From: Brenneria roseae subsp. roseae
GTDB taxonomy: Bacteria; Pseudomonadota; Gammaproteobacteria; Enterobacterales; Enterobacteriaceae
Assembly (NCBI RefSeq): GCF_003115845.1
Contig: NZ_KZ819033.1
Coordinates: 1-64,000 of the forward strand
Direction of reading: 5' to 3'
DNA: 64,000 bases
Position 1 is the first letter of the stretch. Each line of letters begins with the position of its first letter. Positions 23,461 through 32,800 of the stretch are shown here, in pieces. The notes below the pieces were generated by a model that saw only the letters and a list, made by a program, of their open reading frames with translations, ran no database searches and had not been told where the DNA came from. Made by a program: the position numbers and the translations under genes.

Positions 23461-23486
23461 AAACAAAACCCCCGAAAAACGGGGGT
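23461..23486 (-). terminator. Terminator after pfkA
   Basis: On the minus strand, ACCCCCG and CGGGGGT (23486-23468) form a stem around TTTTT, followed by TTTTGTTT. It isolates pfkA from the downstream chaperone-effector unit. Confidence 0.9.
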
Positions 23487-23542
23487 AGGTCAATAAGCGG
23501 CAACCCTGCTTTGACAGCGGGATTGACGATGCGATGGCGGGA

Positions 23543-24505
23543 TCAGAACAATTTTTTCGCCGTTTCCAGCCAGTCGCCTTTAAACGGACGCTTCATGTTC
23601 TCAATGGCATCAACGATATCGTGATGAACCAGTTTTTCGTTCTGGATACCGACGCAACGGCCACCATAGCCTTGCAGCAACAGTTCAATGGAATACGCGC
23701 CCATACGAGAAGCCAAAATACGGTCATAGGCCACCGGAGAACCGCCGCGCTGAATATGGCCCAGAACGGTGGCGCGCGTGTCGCGGCCCGTTTCTTTCTG
23801 GATATATTTCGACAGTTCGTTGATGTCGCAAATGTGTTCGGTAATCGCCACAATCGCGTGTTTTTTGCCTTTTTCGATACCGCCTTTGATTTCGTTCACC
23901 AGATCTTCCGGACTGAACGGCACTTCCGGCAAAACGATAAACTCACAGCCGCCGGCGATCGCCGCCGCCAGCGTCAGGTCGCCGCAGTGACGTCCCATCA
24001 CTTCCACAATGGAGATCCGCTGGTGGGAAGAGGATGTGTCGCGCAGACGGTCAATGGCTTCCAGCACCGTCTCCAACGCCGTAAAATAGCCGATGGTATA
24101 GTCCGTACCCGCAACGTCGTTATCGATGGTGCCGGGCAGCCCGATACAGGGGAAACCCATTTCCGTCAGGCGCTTGGCCCCCATGTAGGAACCGTCGCCG
24201 CCGATCACCACCAGCGCATCCAGTCCTTGCGCTTTCATGTTTTGAATGGCGACTTCACGCACTTTCTCATCACGGAATTCAGGAAAACGCGCCGAACCCA
24301 GAAACGTCCCCCCGCGGTTGATCATATCTGACACGCTGTAGCGGTCTAATTGAACCATCCGATTCTCATACAAGCCCAGATAGCCATCATAAATGCCGAA
24401 CACTTCCAGCCCTTCCGTCAGTGCGGCACGCACCACGCCACGAATTGCCGCATTCATTCCGGGCGCATCACCACCGCTCGTCAATACTCCGATTCTTTTA
24501 ATCAT
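23543..24505 (-). CDS. pfkA: 6-phosphofructokinase I
   Basis: PfkA makes fructose-1,6-bisphosphate from fructose-6-phosphate and ATP. It has 320 aa, as in E. coli. Motifs: the ATP loop [12 protein letters not shown] (9-20), [10 protein letters not shown] (101-110), the catalytic PGTIDND (Asp128) and [12 protein letters not shown]. Allosteric ADP/PEP site residues appear conserved. fieF lies upstream on the same strand, as in E. coli. A strong terminator follows. Confidence 0.98.
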   Translation of the reverse strand: MIKRIGVLTSGGDAPGMNAAIRGVVRAALTEGLEVFGIYDGYLGLYENRMVQLDRYSVSDMINRGGTFLGSARFPEFRDEKVREVAIQNMKAQGLDALVVIGGDGSYMGAKRLTEMGFPCIGLPGTIDNDVAGTDYTIGYFTALETVLEAIDRLRDTSSSHQRISIVEVMGRHCGDLTLAAAIAGGCEFIVLPEVPFSPEDLVNEIKGGIEKGKKHAIVAITEHICDINELSKYIQKETGRDTRATVLGHIQRGGSPVAYDRILASRMGAYSIELLLQGYGGRCVGIQNEKLVHHDIVDAIENMKRPFKGDWLETAKKLF

Positions 24506-24723
24506 GACAACCTCTGGACTTGTAGATGTAAATTTGCAGGATTCTTCTATCGTAAATTCACTGCCGGTTGTTACAACGACAGCGACCTCTCATCTTTTAT
24601 TAGCATATTATAACAAATACCCGTAGCTGAATTGATTCAGGTCAGGCTAGATTGTGCATAAATTTTCACGGCATATCACGTTTTAAACATAAACAGGCAA
24701 CAAACAACATCGGACTCAAGCTG

Positions 24724-25629
24724 TTACAGCTCCTTGAGTTGCCCTTTCTGTTCTTCCGGCACAGCCGAAACCGGATCCTGGTGGATAATAATATCGGAGT
24801 CTGGAAATTGCTTAAGCAACGCCTGCTCGATGTCATCGGCAATTTGATGCGATTGCAGCAGCGGCAAAGCGTCATCCATCTCCAGATGCAGTTGAATGAA
24901 GCGGGTCGGCCCGGAACGCCGGGTTCGTAAGTCGTGAGCGCCGCGAATGCCCGGCCAGTTGGAGATAATCCCGACAATCATGTTCCGTTCTTCGTCCGGC
25001 AAAGCGCGATCCAATAGCGATTGTACGGCTTCATAACCCATACGTAGGGCACTGTATAGAATATAGACACCGATGCCCAGCGCAAACAGCGCATCGGCGC
25101 GGGTGATGCCTTTCCAGCTCAATCCCAGCGCCACCAGAATCGCGCCGTTCATCAGCACATCAGACTGATAGTGCAGCATATCCGCGCGCACCGCCTGACT
25201 ATGCGTGCGCTTGACCACCCAGCGCTGGAATGACACCAGCAGCAACGTTGACAGCAACGCAATCACCGTTACCCATATTCCCACCTCCGGGGCGCGCAGC
25301 GTCTGGGGCTCCAGGGTATGCTGCAACCCTGTCAATATCAGAAACAACGCAGAACCGGAAATAAACATACTCTGCGCCAGCGCAGCCAGAGATTCGGCTT
25401 TGCCATGGCCGAAAGTATGCTCAAGATCCGCAGGCTGAAGCGAATAGCGAACCACCAGCAGGTTAACCAGCGAGGCGGCGATATCAACCAGAGAATCCAC
25501 CAATGAGGCCAGCAGACTCACCGAACCGGTATGCCACCAGGCGAAGACCTTCATGACGAACAATATTACTGCAACGGCAGTCGCACTCAATGCCGCCAGC
25601 GTAACCAGACGAGCATAGTGTGAATTCAT
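24724..25629 (-). CDS. fieF: Cation-efflux pump FieF (YiiP)
   Basis: FieF is a CDF-family proton antiporter for Zn(II) and Fe(II) in the inner membrane. It has 301 aa and six transmembrane helices. The intramembrane metal site is Asp45/Asp49 (LVDSLVD) with the H-x3-D pair in [13 protein letters not shown]. The C-terminal metallochaperone-like domain contains [24 protein letters not shown]. It matches E. coli FieF in length and order (fieF-pfkA). cpxP, its usual upstream neighbour, is 4 kb away because sotB, hupE and agp are inserted. Confidence 0.97.
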   Translation of the reverse strand: MNSHYARLVTLAALSATAVAVILFVMKVFAWWHTGSVSLLASLVDSLVDIAASLVNLLVVRYSLQPADLEHTFGHGKAESLAALAQSMFISGSALFLILTGLQHTLEPQTLRAPEVGIWVTVIALLSTLLLVSFQRWVVKRTHSQAVRADMLHYQSDVLMNGAILVALGLSWKGITRADALFALGIGVYILYSALRMGYEAVQSLLDRALPDEERNMIVGIISNWPGIRGAHDLRTRRSGPTRFIQLHLEMDDALPLLQSHQIADDIEQALLKQFPDSDIIIHQDPVSAVPEEQKGQLKEL

Positions 25630-25671
25630 AACGCCCTCACTCAGGACAGAAACGCTCGGTGGATACCCGTA

Positions 25672-26859
25672 TTAGTTCATCGACACATTACTTAACTCGC
25701 GGACATAACGGATAAGTGTAAAAATACAGCATGCCAACGCCACCAATCCCAGCGCCGCGCCAATAAAGCCGACGTCAGCCAGCCCCAGGTGCGTAATCAC
25801 CTGATTGCCCAATAAAGCGCCGCCGCCAATACCAAGATTATAAATGCCGGAATAGAGCGACATAGCGACATCCGTCGCATCCGAAGCCAGCGACAGCACT
25901 TTGACCTGCATCGCCAGGCTCAATGCCATAATGGCGATCCCCCAGGCGACGCATAACAGCGAAATGCTCCAGCCGCTGAATGACAGCGGCAGCAACAGCA
26001 GCAGACACATCGTCAGGAAAGCAAATGACGTCACCAGGAAGCGGGAAGGATACCTGTTGCTGTAGCGGCTAAACAGCATGCTGCCGATAATTCCGGCGCC
26101 ACCGAAAATCAGCAGCAACATGGTGGTGAAATTCTCACTCAGCAGAGCCACTTTTTGCACAAACGGCTCTATGTAACTGTAAGCCGTAAAATGCGCGGTG
26201 ACAATCATCACGGTCAGGCCGTAAATACACAGCAATGCGGGCCGCTTAAGCAGCAAAGGCAAACTTTTCAGCGAACCGGAATTGCTGCTGGGCAATTCCG
26301 GCAGCAGCTTCATCATCACCAGCATAATCGCGGAGGCCAGCATGCCAATAATCACGAACGTGACACGCCAGCCCAGATATTGGCCCACCAGACGCCCCAG
26401 CGGCAGTCCCAGCACCATCGCCAGCGCCGTGCCCGTCGCCAGCAGGCTCAACGCCTGCGCCTTTTTATCCGCCGGCGCCAGACGCACCGCCAGAGACGCG
26501 GTTATCGACCAAAAAATCGCGTGGGACAGCGCTACGCCGATGCGGGCCAGCACCAGAATCCAATAATTCCAGGCCAGACCGGACAATATGTTGCTGACGG
26601 TGAATAGAATAAAGATTTTGATCAGCAGGCTACGCCGCTCCATATCACTGGACAGCAACATGCAGGGTAACGACATCACCCCGACCACCCAGGCATAGAT
26701 GGTAATGATCAGACCAACTTGCGCGGCACTCATTGAAAAACTGGCTGCGATATCAGAAAGCAAAGCAACCGGAGCAAATTCAGCGGTATTAAAAATAAAA
26801 GCAGCGAGAGAGAGACTAATCACTCTCAACCAGGCGGTCGATCTGGGAGAACGGGTCAT
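25672..26859 (-). CDS. sotB: Sugar efflux transporter SotB
   Basis: This 395-aa MFS permease has 12 transmembrane segments and is of the DHA1 type. SotB exports arabinose, IPTG-like sugars and related compounds; it was described in E. coli (ydeA) and in the soft-rot bacterium Dickeya. The N-terminal block [20 protein letters not shown], the segment [20 protein letters not shown] and [20 protein letters not shown] match SotB closely. I chose the ATG at 26859 ([13 protein letters not shown]); the longer reading from 26955 adds 32 unsupported residues. It lies 42 bases beyond the fieF start and is transcribed in the same direction. Confidence 0.92.
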   Translation of the reverse strand: MTRSPRSTAWLRVISLSLAAFIFNTAEFAPVALLSDIAASFSMSAAQVGLIITIYAWVVGVMSLPCMLLSSDMERRSLLIKIFILFTVSNILSGLAWNYWILVLARIGVALSHAIFWSITASLAVRLAPADKKAQALSLLATGTALAMVLGLPLGRLVGQYLGWRVTFVIIGMLASAIMLVMMKLLPELPSSNSGSLKSLPLLLKRPALLCIYGLTVMIVTAHFTAYSYIEPFVQKVALLSENFTTMLLLIFGGAGIIGSMLFSRYSNRYPSRFLVTSFAFLTMCLLLLLPLSFSGWSISLLCVAWGIAIMALSLAMQVKVLSLASDATDVAMSLYSGIYNLGIGGGALLGNQVITHLGLADVGFIGAALGLVALACCIFTLIRYVRELSNVSMN

Positions 26860-27332
26860 GGTATCGATATCAAAAGTTAAAATAAAAAAGTGCACCGCCT
26901 TGTTCTGGCAAGGCCTGCGCGGTGGAGCGATGATACAGAGAAAGTATGACATCACCGTGTAACACCTGCGGTCAACGGTGTTTCAACGTGCTTTTATGAG
27001 GATGTCAGCCAGAAGCCCGAGGGCAGATGAGGGAACACTCATGAGCATCATTTTTTGATGATCGCATTCTACGCTTTACCGCTCTCCTGCGCTGTCTTTT
27101 TTTCGTGCCATTTTATCAATAATTTCAAACTTGCGTATCGCCTTTTTCGCCCTTGACGACGGCACGATAAAACAACAACGGGCGCGTTTTACAAGGGGAA
27201 AACACGGCGATGAGGTTCCCGCAGGGGATACCTCGCGCCGCGGTCGCCGCCCGAGGTATCGCTAACCTTAAATTTCGCCTGCACAGACGGGGTTCATGGC
27301 AAACCGACCGTCTCGCAGACAACGGGAATGGA
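26860..27332. other. sotB-hupE intergenic region
   Basis: These 473 bases show no supportable gene. A 9-bp perfect inverted repeat lies at 27227-27260. The sotB promoter should lie in the first 150 bases. Nothing else was recognised. Confidence 0.6.
27227..27260. repeat. Inverted repeat downstream of hupE
   Basis: GATACCTCG (27227-27235) pairs with CGAGGTATC (27252-27260) around a GC-rich 16-base loop. No T-run follows on either strand. It may be a hairpin terminator relic or a short dispersed repeat. Confidence 0.4.
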
Positions 27333-27926
27333 CTAAATCAAACCACCCAGTAAACCAAGACCCAGAACAGAGGAACAACCGCCGATCAAACGTGGCCACC
27401 ACACCGTCGATTTTTTTGAAGAGATCAGCAAATATCCAATGCCTAATCCCAATACGTGCAGCAATGCGGTCGCGATCACCATCCCCGATAATGCCCCCAC
27501 CGAGTGGGAAAGTTCCGCCCCATGAGCCAGACCGTGAAATATCGCAAAGGCGCCGATACTTAATGCGCCCGCCGCCGAAGACAGCTTCAATTGCATCGCC
27601 ACCATCAGACCAATGCCCAGTAACGAGGCCGCAACGATATGCTCCGTCGCAGGGATGGTCACACCCGCCATGCCAATCAGCGCGCCCACTAACAGCAAGG
27701 ACGCAAACGACAGCGGAGCTACCCACCACTTGCGGGTATTCATTGCACTCCATACGCCAACCAGCGTCATTGCAAACAAGTGGTCCAGGCCCGTAAGGGG
27801 ATGGGTGAATCCTTCTGTAAAGCCCAGCACATGATGTGCACCGCCATCGTTGCCGGTGTGTGCGAACACCAGCGCAGGGAACAAAGTCAGTACCAATACC
27901 AACGCACGTTTGACATTTATGCTCAT
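27333..27926 (-). CDS. HupE/UreJ family nickel (or metal) permease
   Basis: This 197-aa membrane protein has an N-terminal signal-like segment (MSINVKRALVLVLTLFPALVFA) and about six hydrophobic spans. The hallmark HupE/UreJ motif H-x5-D-H is present as HPLTGLDH, and histidines follow the signal (HTGNDGGAHH). A second conserved FHGLAHGAE lies in the fourth span. Family members import nickel or cobalt for hydrogenase or urease, but neither enzyme is in this window. I chose the ATG at 27926 because the 22 upstream residues are not family-like. It stands alone. Confidence 0.88.
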   Translation of the reverse strand: MSINVKRALVLVLTLFPALVFAHTGNDGGAHHVLGFTEGFTHPLTGLDHLFAMTLVGVWSAMNTRKWWVAPLSFASLLLVGALIGMAGVTIPATEHIVAASLLGIGLMVAMQLKLSSAAGALSIGAFAIFHGLAHGAELSHSVGALSGMVIATALLHVLGLGIGYLLISSKKSTVWWPRLIGGCSSVLGLGLLGGLI

Positions 27927-28295
27927 ATTTTCCGCCAGAATAAATGATGTTGTAGTAGTAAGTATCGCCTCTCTATTTAGCTCAAAATTCAAGCGCCATA
28001 TTATGATTTAAATTAATTTTTTATGAAAACAAGACAAAAAACATAATTTTTAAAGAAAAATAACATCATTTTAAAAGCATAAAATCCATCCACTATCGTA
28101 AAAATAGAGGCCACACCCGGTAGGGAGTTACGTGGTTTGAATCACATTTTGACTATTCTTTTTACATCAAGCTGTAATTAATGAAACATTAAGCACAAGA
28201 TATAACGGATGCTCACAACCAAAATATCGGATAAATTTTTCAGTTTTTTCTTTTTTTTATGAAAGAAATAACTCCAACCAACGAGGAGAGTGCAG
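27927..28295. other. hupE-agp divergent intergenic region
   Basis: These 369 bases are strongly AT-rich and hold the divergent promoters of hupE and agp. I saw no gene, repeat or confident operator. The agp ribosome-binding site GAGGAG is at 28283-28288. Confidence 0.6.
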
Positions 28296-29552
28296 ATGTC
28301 CCTGAAAATGAAAGCACTGTTTTGCCTGCCGCTACTGTTGCCGTTTTCGACGGAAACCTTCGCCAGCAGTAATGATGAATTGGCATTGGAGCAAGTCGTC
28401 GTATTTAGCCGTCATGGATTGAGAGCACCACTTGCAAGCCCCAGCAGCGCATTAGGCAAGCTGACGCCCGATGCCTGGCCACAATGGGATACGCCCAGCA
28501 GTTGGCTGACCACCCGGGGTGGCGTACTGGAAGCCTATTTTGGTCACTATTTCAGCGAATGGCTGGTAGATAACCATCTACTTGCCGCTGATACCTGCCC
28601 TACCGACAAAGACGTCTATTTCTACGCCAACAGCCTGCAACGCACGATTGCAACCGCACAGTATTTCTCTGTTGGCGCGTTTCCGGGCTGCATCGTACCC
28701 GTAACCCATAAAGAAAAACTGGGCACCATGGACGCCACTTTTAACCCCATCATCCGCGACGGCAGCCCGGAGTTTAAACAACGCGCCATTGAATCCATTA
28801 ATCAAACCGCGGGAGAAAACGGCCTTGAAGGGCTGAACGAACGTTTGAAACCGACCTATCAGCAAATGGCGCAGATCATTCGCTATACCGAATCGGCAAC
28901 CTGCAAAGAAGACAAACAGTGTGATCTCACCGCCATCCCGACGTCAGTGAACATCGTTGCCGATCAGGAACCCGGCGTTTCGGGTCCGCTGAGAACCGGC
29001 ACCTCAATTTCAGATGCGTTTATTCTGCAATATTATGAAGGCGCGCCGATTGAAAATGTTGGCTGGGGACGAATCAAAGACGATAAGCAGTTCGAGTCGC
29101 TGGTCGCGATAAAAGAGTATTACAACAGCGTCGTATTCAGCGCGCCGGTCATCGCCAGGGAAGTCTCCGGGAATCTGGTCAAGGAACTGAAAAACTCATT
29201 CGGGCAAGATAAACCCAAATTCACTTTCCTCGTCGGGCATGACTCAAACGTCGCCTCACTGTTCTCCGCATTGGGTGTGAAGCCCTATAAATTGCCGAAC
29301 CAGTTTGAAACCACCCCCATCGGCGGCAAAATTGTCTTTGAGCGCTGGAAGAATAAAACCAGCGGTGAGTCTTTCCTGAAAATGGAATATGTTTATCAAT
29401 CCACCGATCAAATCAAAACGCTGGCTCCGCTGAACCGCAACAATCCACCACAGCGGGTTACGCTGGCCCTGCAAGATTGCCCGATAAATGCCGACGGATT
29501 CTGTTCGTTCAGCGCGTTTGAGAAAATCACTTCCGACTTAACTCAAAAGTAA
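28296..29552 (+). CDS. agp: Periplasmic glucose-1-phosphatase (Agp), histidine acid phosphatase
   Basis: This 418-aa secreted enzyme probably releases glucose from glucose-1-phosphate in the periplasm. It has a signal peptide (about 1-24, ending ETFAS). The phosphate pocket is SRHGLRAP (nucleophile His40), and the proton-donor motif is GHDSNVAS near residue 312. NSLQRTIATAQYF and PIGGKIVFERW are shared with E. coli Agp. E. coli Agp reads RHNLRAP; the canonical Gly is present here, as in AppA-type phytases. The start is ATG 28296, correctly spaced from GAGGAG; the GTG at 28290 is too close. Confidence 0.92.
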   Translation: MSLKMKALFCLPLLLPFSTETFASSNDELALEQVVVFSRHGLRAPLASPSSALGKLTPDAWPQWDTPSSWLTTRGGVLEAYFGHYFSEWLVDNHLLAADTCPTDKDVYFYANSLQRTIATAQYFSVGAFPGCIVPVTHKEKLGTMDATFNPIIRDGSPEFKQRAIESINQTAGENGLEGLNERLKPTYQQMAQIIRYTESATCKEDKQCDLTAIPTSVNIVADQEPGVSGPLRTGTSISDAFILQYYEGAPIENVGWGRIKDDKQFESLVAIKEYYNSVVFSAPVIAREVSGNLVKELKNSFGQDKPKFTFLVGHDSNVASLFSALGVKPYKLPNQFETTPIGGKIVFERWKNKTSGESFLKMEYVYQSTDQIKTLAPLNRNNPPQRVTLALQDCPINADGFCSFSAFEKITSDLTQK

Positions 29553-29576
29553 CCGTTGAATAATGAGTACTGAGTA

Positions 29577-29636
29577 AAAAAAAAGCCCTCCATCATGGAG
29601 GGCAAAAGACAGGGATGGTGTCTATGGCAAGGAAAA
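29577..29636 (-). ncRNA. cpxQ: CpxQ small RNA (3' UTR of cpxP)
   Basis: The minus strand from 29636 reads TTTTCCTTGCCATAGACACC, then ATCCCTGTCTTTT, then the terminator stem GCCCTCC-ATGAT-GGAGGGC and a nine-base T-run ending about 29576. The first 30 bases match the conserved CpxQ seed region as I remember it from E. coli and Salmonella. There CpxQ is cut from cpxP mRNA by RNase E and, with Hfq, represses envelope-protein mRNAs. It lies about 80 bases after the cpxP stop. The stem is also the cpxP terminator. Confidence 0.92.
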
Positions 29637-29714
29637 GGGTGTATCTACTACATGTATCTACTGCGTTACTACTCGAACTACACACTACTACTCGGGATTT
29701 ACCATGGTGTCTGA

Positions 29715-30200
29715 CTACTGTGGTAACGGCATCTGATTTAACATCGAGATCTGCCGTTCTATTTGCTGCATTCGTTGCTGGTGCTTCTGTTCCAGAATAT
29801 TTTTCTGCTCTGATGTCAGCAGGTTGTACATTTGATTACGAATACGCGTCATCTGCACCTGACGTTCAATCTGTACTTCCATCATCTTGGTAATCTGTTT
29901 ACGAACCGCATCTTCATCAAACGCATTAGCCGTCACCAGGTTATGCATGGTTTCAACATCTTTCGCATTAAACGCCGGAACATCCTGGCGCCCCTGATAC
30001 ATAAGATCGCGCATTTGTTGCCGCTGTTGCTCGGTCAACTTCACACCATCAAACATCGCCTGCTGATCGTGCATGCGTTTCATGGCAGAGTCGTCCTGAT
30101 GCCAGCTATTCACAGACGCACTCCCAACATCTGCCGCAAATGCAGTGAAAACGCTCAGCATCAGCAGCGAAGCAAGAGATAACGTTGTGGCGTGTTGCAT
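29715..30200 (-). CDS. cpxP: Periplasmic Cpx inhibitor and chaperone CpxP
   Basis: CpxP restrains the sensor CpxA and helps deliver misfolded pilins to DegP. It is a 161-aa periplasmic helical protein with a signal peptide (MQHATTLSLASLLMLSVFTAFA). The two LTxxQ motifs of the Spy/CpxP family are LTEQQ (in VKLTEQQRQQMRDLM) and LTSEQ. I chose the ATG at 30200, preceded by GGGAG; the frame continues upstream to 30239 without support. It is divergent from cpxRA, with a shared CpxR box. Its 3' UTR carries CpxQ. Confidence 0.95.
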   Translation of the reverse strand: MQHATTLSLASLLMLSVFTAFAADVGSASVNSWHQDDSAMKRMHDQQAMFDGVKLTEQQRQQMRDLMYQGRQDVPAFNAKDVETMHNLVTANAFDEDAVRKQITKMMEVQIERQVQMTRIRNQMYNLLTSEQKNILEQKHQQRMQQIERQISMLNQMPLPQ

Positions 30201-30284
30201 CAATAACTCCCCGTTTTGGCGTGCTGTTCTGTGAATCAATGAGCATCAGTTTAATTGTCTTGCTGCAAACATGCGTCAGAGGAT

Positions 30285-30299
30285 GTAAAACTACGTAAA
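30285..30299. promoter_or_regulatory. CpxR box between cpxP and cpxR
   Basis: GTAAA-ACTAC-GTAAA is a perfect match to the CpxR consensus GTAAA-N5-GTAAA. It lies 55 bases before cpxR and 85 bases from cpxP, so it can drive cpxP and autoregulate cpxRA. Confidence 0.9.
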
Positions 30300-30353
30300 G
30301 TCATGGAATACCACTAATCTATGGCGTATTTTGCCCCTGGAGGTAGATAAAAC

Positions 30354-31052
30354 ATGAACAAGATCCTGCTGGTTGATGACGATAAAGAGCTGACGTCTTT
30401 ACTGAAAGAGTTGCTCGAAATGGAAGGATTTAATGTCGTGGTCGCCTATGATGGCGAGCAGGCATTAAACGCATTGGATAATACAATTGACCTGCTTTTG
30501 CTGGATGTGATGATGCCGAAAAAGAATGGCATCGACACATTAAAAGAACTACGTCAGCAACATCAGACACCGGTAATTATGTTGACCGCACGTGGCAGTG
30601 AACTGGATCGGGTACTCGGCCTGGAATTAGGCGCGGATGATTATCTGCCAAAACCCTTTAACGACCGTGAACTGGTGGCGCGTATCCGGGCCATTTTACG
30701 TCGTTCAAACTGGACAGATCAGCAACAGGCAGGCGAAAACAATGCGCCGACGCTGGAAGTTGACGGCCTGCGGCTCAACCCGGGGCGTCAGGAAGCCAGC
30801 TTCGACGATACCGTGCTGGATCTGACAGGCACGGAATTTACGCTGCTCTACCTGCTGGCCCAACGGCTGGGTCAGGTGGTTTCACGCGAACATCTGAGCC
30901 AGGAAGTGTTAGGCAAGCGTCTGACGCCATTTGACCGTGCCATTGATATGCATATCTCCAATCTGCGTCGCAAGTTACCGGAGCGCAAAGATGGGCTGCC
31001 CTGGTTTAAAACCTTGCGCGGACGAGGCTATCTGATGGTATCTGCTGCATGA
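30354..31052 (+). CDS. cpxR: Envelope-stress response regulator CpxR
   Basis: CpxR is an OmpR/PhoB-type regulator of 232 aa. The receiver domain (about 1-115) has the acidic pocket DDD at 8-10 and the phosphorylated Asp51 (LLLLDVMMP). The winged-helix DNA-binding domain (about 130-230) contains LTGTEFTLLYLLAQRLGQVV. It controls folding factors and proteases of the envelope. Its stop codon overlaps the cpxA start by four bases (ATGA). Confidence 0.98.
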   Translation: MNKILLVDDDKELTSLLKELLEMEGFNVVVAYDGEQALNALDNTIDLLLLDVMMPKKNGIDTLKELRQQHQTPVIMLTARGSELDRVLGLELGADDYLPKPFNDRELVARIRAILRRSNWTDQQQAGENNAPTLEVDGLRLNPGRQEASFDDTVLDLTGTEFTLLYLLAQRLGQVVSREHLSQEVLGKRLTPFDRAIDMHISNLRRKLPERKDGLPWFKTLRGRGYLMVSAA

Positions 31053-32419
31053 TCAATAGCCTGACCGCACGTATTTTCGCTATTTTCTGGCTAACGCTGG
31101 CTCTGGTTCTCATGCTGGTGCTGATGGTGCCCAAGCTGGATTCGCGTCAGCTGACGGCGCTGCTGGAAAATGAGCAGCGGCAAGGGCTTATGCTGGAACA
31201 GCACATTGAAGCCGATCTGGCCAACACGCCCGCCAACGATTTACGCTGGTGGCTAAGGTTGTTCTGGGTCATTGAGAAATGGGCACCGCCGGGGCAGCGT
31301 CTTTTGCTGGTCACCAGCGAAGGGCGGGTGCTGGGCGCTCAGAAAAATGAAACGCAGATTGTACGTAACTTTATCGGCCTGTCCGATAATGCCGATCACC
31401 CACAAAAGAAAAAGTATGGCCGGGTTGAATTACTGGGGCCATTCTCCATTCGGGATGGTGAAGACAACTACCAGCTTTACCTGATCCGTCCGGCCAGCAG
31501 CCCCCAGTCAGACTTTATCAGTCTGTTGTTCGACCGGCCGTTACTGCTGTTGATTTTCACCATGTTAATCAGTTCTCCCCTGCTGTTATGGCTTGCCTGG
31601 AGTCTCGCCAAACCGGCTCGTAAACTGAAAAACGCCGCTGACGAGGTTGCTCGGGGCAATTTACGTCAACACCCTGAACTGGAATCCGGACCACAGGAGT
31701 TTCAGGCAACGGGCGTCAGCTTCAACCAGATGGTCAGCGCGCTTGAACGAATGGTGACGGCGCAGCAACGCCTGCTGTCAGACATTTCGCATGAGCTGCG
31801 TACTCCGCTTACGCGCTTGCAGCTTGCCACCGCGCTCCTGCGCAGACGGCAGGGAGAGGGGAACGAACTGAGCCGTATCGAAATGGAAACCCAGCGGCTC
31901 GATAGCATGATCAACGATCTGCTGGTGCTGTCGCGCAATCAGCACAAGAATGAGTTGACCCGTGAATTCTTGCGGGCTGATGAACTATGGGGCAATGTGC
32001 TGGACGACGCCGCGTTTGAAGCGGAACAGATGGGGAAAACGCTGGAAGTCACTTATCCTCCCGGACCGTGGACGTTCTTCGGCAACCCGAACGCCCTCGA
32101 TAGCGCGCTGGAGAATATCGTGCGCAATGCGCTACGTTATTCCCACCATCACATTGCGGTCGCGTTCTCCGTTGATAATCAAGGTATCACCATTAAAGTT
32201 GACGATGATGGCCCGGGCGTCAGCCCGGAAGATCGCGAACAGATTTTCCGGCCATTTTATCGAACGGATGAAGCCCGCGATCGCGAATCTGGTGGAACAG
32301 GATTAGGGTTGGCGATTGTCGAGACCGCCATCACCCAGCACAAAGGCTGGGTGAAAGCGGAAGACAGCCCGTTAGGCGGCTTGCGATTGGTGATCTGGCT
32401 TCCTCTGGACCAGCGATGA
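31049..32419 (+). CDS. cpxA: Envelope-stress sensor kinase CpxA
   Basis: CpxA is an inner-membrane histidine kinase and phosphatase for CpxR. It has 456 aa, two transmembrane helices (about 8-28 and 162-186), a periplasmic sensor between them and a HAMP linker. The H-box is LLSDISHELRTPLTRLQ with His248, the same number as in E. coli. The ATPase N, G1 and G2 boxes are NALRYS, DDDGPG and GGTGLGLAI. It is translationally coupled to cpxR. A large hairpin follows. Confidence 0.98.
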   Translation: MINSLTARIFAIFWLTLALVLMLVLMVPKLDSRQLTALLENEQRQGLMLEQHIEADLANTPANDLRWWLRLFWVIEKWAPPGQRLLLVTSEGRVLGAQKNETQIVRNFIGLSDNADHPQKKKYGRVELLGPFSIRDGEDNYQLYLIRPASSPQSDFISLLFDRPLLLLIFTMLISSPLLLWLAWSLAKPARKLKNAADEVARGNLRQHPELESGPQEFQATGVSFNQMVSALERMVTAQQRLLSDISHELRTPLTRLQLATALLRRRQGEGNELSRIEMETQRLDSMINDLLVLSRNQHKNELTREFLRADELWGNVLDDAAFEAEQMGKTLEVTYPPGPWTFFGNPNALDSALENIVRNALRYSHHHIAVAFSVDNQGITIKVDDDGPGVSPEDREQIFRPFYRTDEARDRESGGTGLGLAIVETAITQHKGWVKAEDSPLGGLRLVIWLPLDQR

Positions 32420-32422
32420 AAC

Positions 32423-32471
32423 CTGACGTTGTGGCGATCTCGCCGATAAAGGCTCCCGGCCACAACGTCAG
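32423..32471. terminator. Bidirectional hairpin between cpxA and csoR
   Basis: CTGACGTTGTGGC (32423-32435) pairs perfectly with GCCACAACGTCAG (32459-32471). It lies between the convergent cpxA and csoR-like genes, four bases after the cpxA stop. Short A/T tracts flank it. Confidence 0.65.
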
Positions 32472-32481
32472 TTTACCGTAC

Positions 32482-32745
32482 TCAGCGCATGCGCTGGATC
32501 ACCTGCAATAATTCCGCTATTTCGGCTTCGCCGCCATCCGCCAGCACAGCTTTGCGCACGCACCCATTGGTATGGTCGGCAAGTAATTGATTTGCTACTG
32601 CGTTCAGCGCAGAACGCGCCGCGGAAATCTGGTGGAGGATATCGACGCAATAGCGATCCTGCTCAATCATCTGCGCAATACCATTAACCTGCCCATTAAC
32701 ACGACTCAGCCGATTGAGCAGCGCCTTTTTGCGTGGCTGCACCAC
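32482..32745 (-). CDS. csoR: CsoR-family copper-sensing repressor
   Basis: This 87-aa all-alpha repressor belongs to the CsoR/RcnR/FrmR family (DUF156). The family opening KKALLNRLSRVNGQVNGIAQ is clear. The metal ligands read Cys33 (RYCVDIL), His58 and Cys62 (DHTNGC), with spacings 25 and 4. These equal the Cys-His-Cys Cu(I) site of CsoR (36-61-65) and differ from RcnR (His) and FrmR. The start is taken as GTG 32745. The frame is open upstream to 32937 but overlaps copZ and has no family match. It is downstream of copA-copZ and probably represses this unit. A hairpin (32776-32794) precedes it. Confidence 0.85.
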   Translation of the reverse strand: MVQPRKKALLNRLSRVNGQVNGIAQMIEQDRYCVDILHQISAARSALNAVANQLLADHTNGCVRKAVLADGGEAEIAELLQVIQRMR

Positions 32746-32775
32746 TCTGCGCTCATCATGCGCGTCAACGCTATT

Positions 32776-32794
32776 CGCCGCCTCTGAGGCGGCG
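32776..32794. other. Hairpin between copZ and csoR
   Basis: CGCCGCCT (32776-32783) pairs with AGGCGGCG (32787-32794) around a three-base loop. It lies seven bases after copZ and 30 bases before csoR. With no T-run, it more likely tunes csoR expression or mRNA stability than ends transcription. Confidence 0.5.
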
Positions 32795-32800
32795 CAATAT

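Noticed and set aside
23534-24331. 265-aa open frame on the plus strand
   Set aside because: It is antisense to pfkA. Its Arg/His/Phe-rich composition is typical of a shadow of a high-quality gene.
26155-26607. 150-aa open frame rich in Gln, Arg and His
   Set aside because: It is antisense to sotB; the composition comes from reading the reverse of hydrophobic codons.
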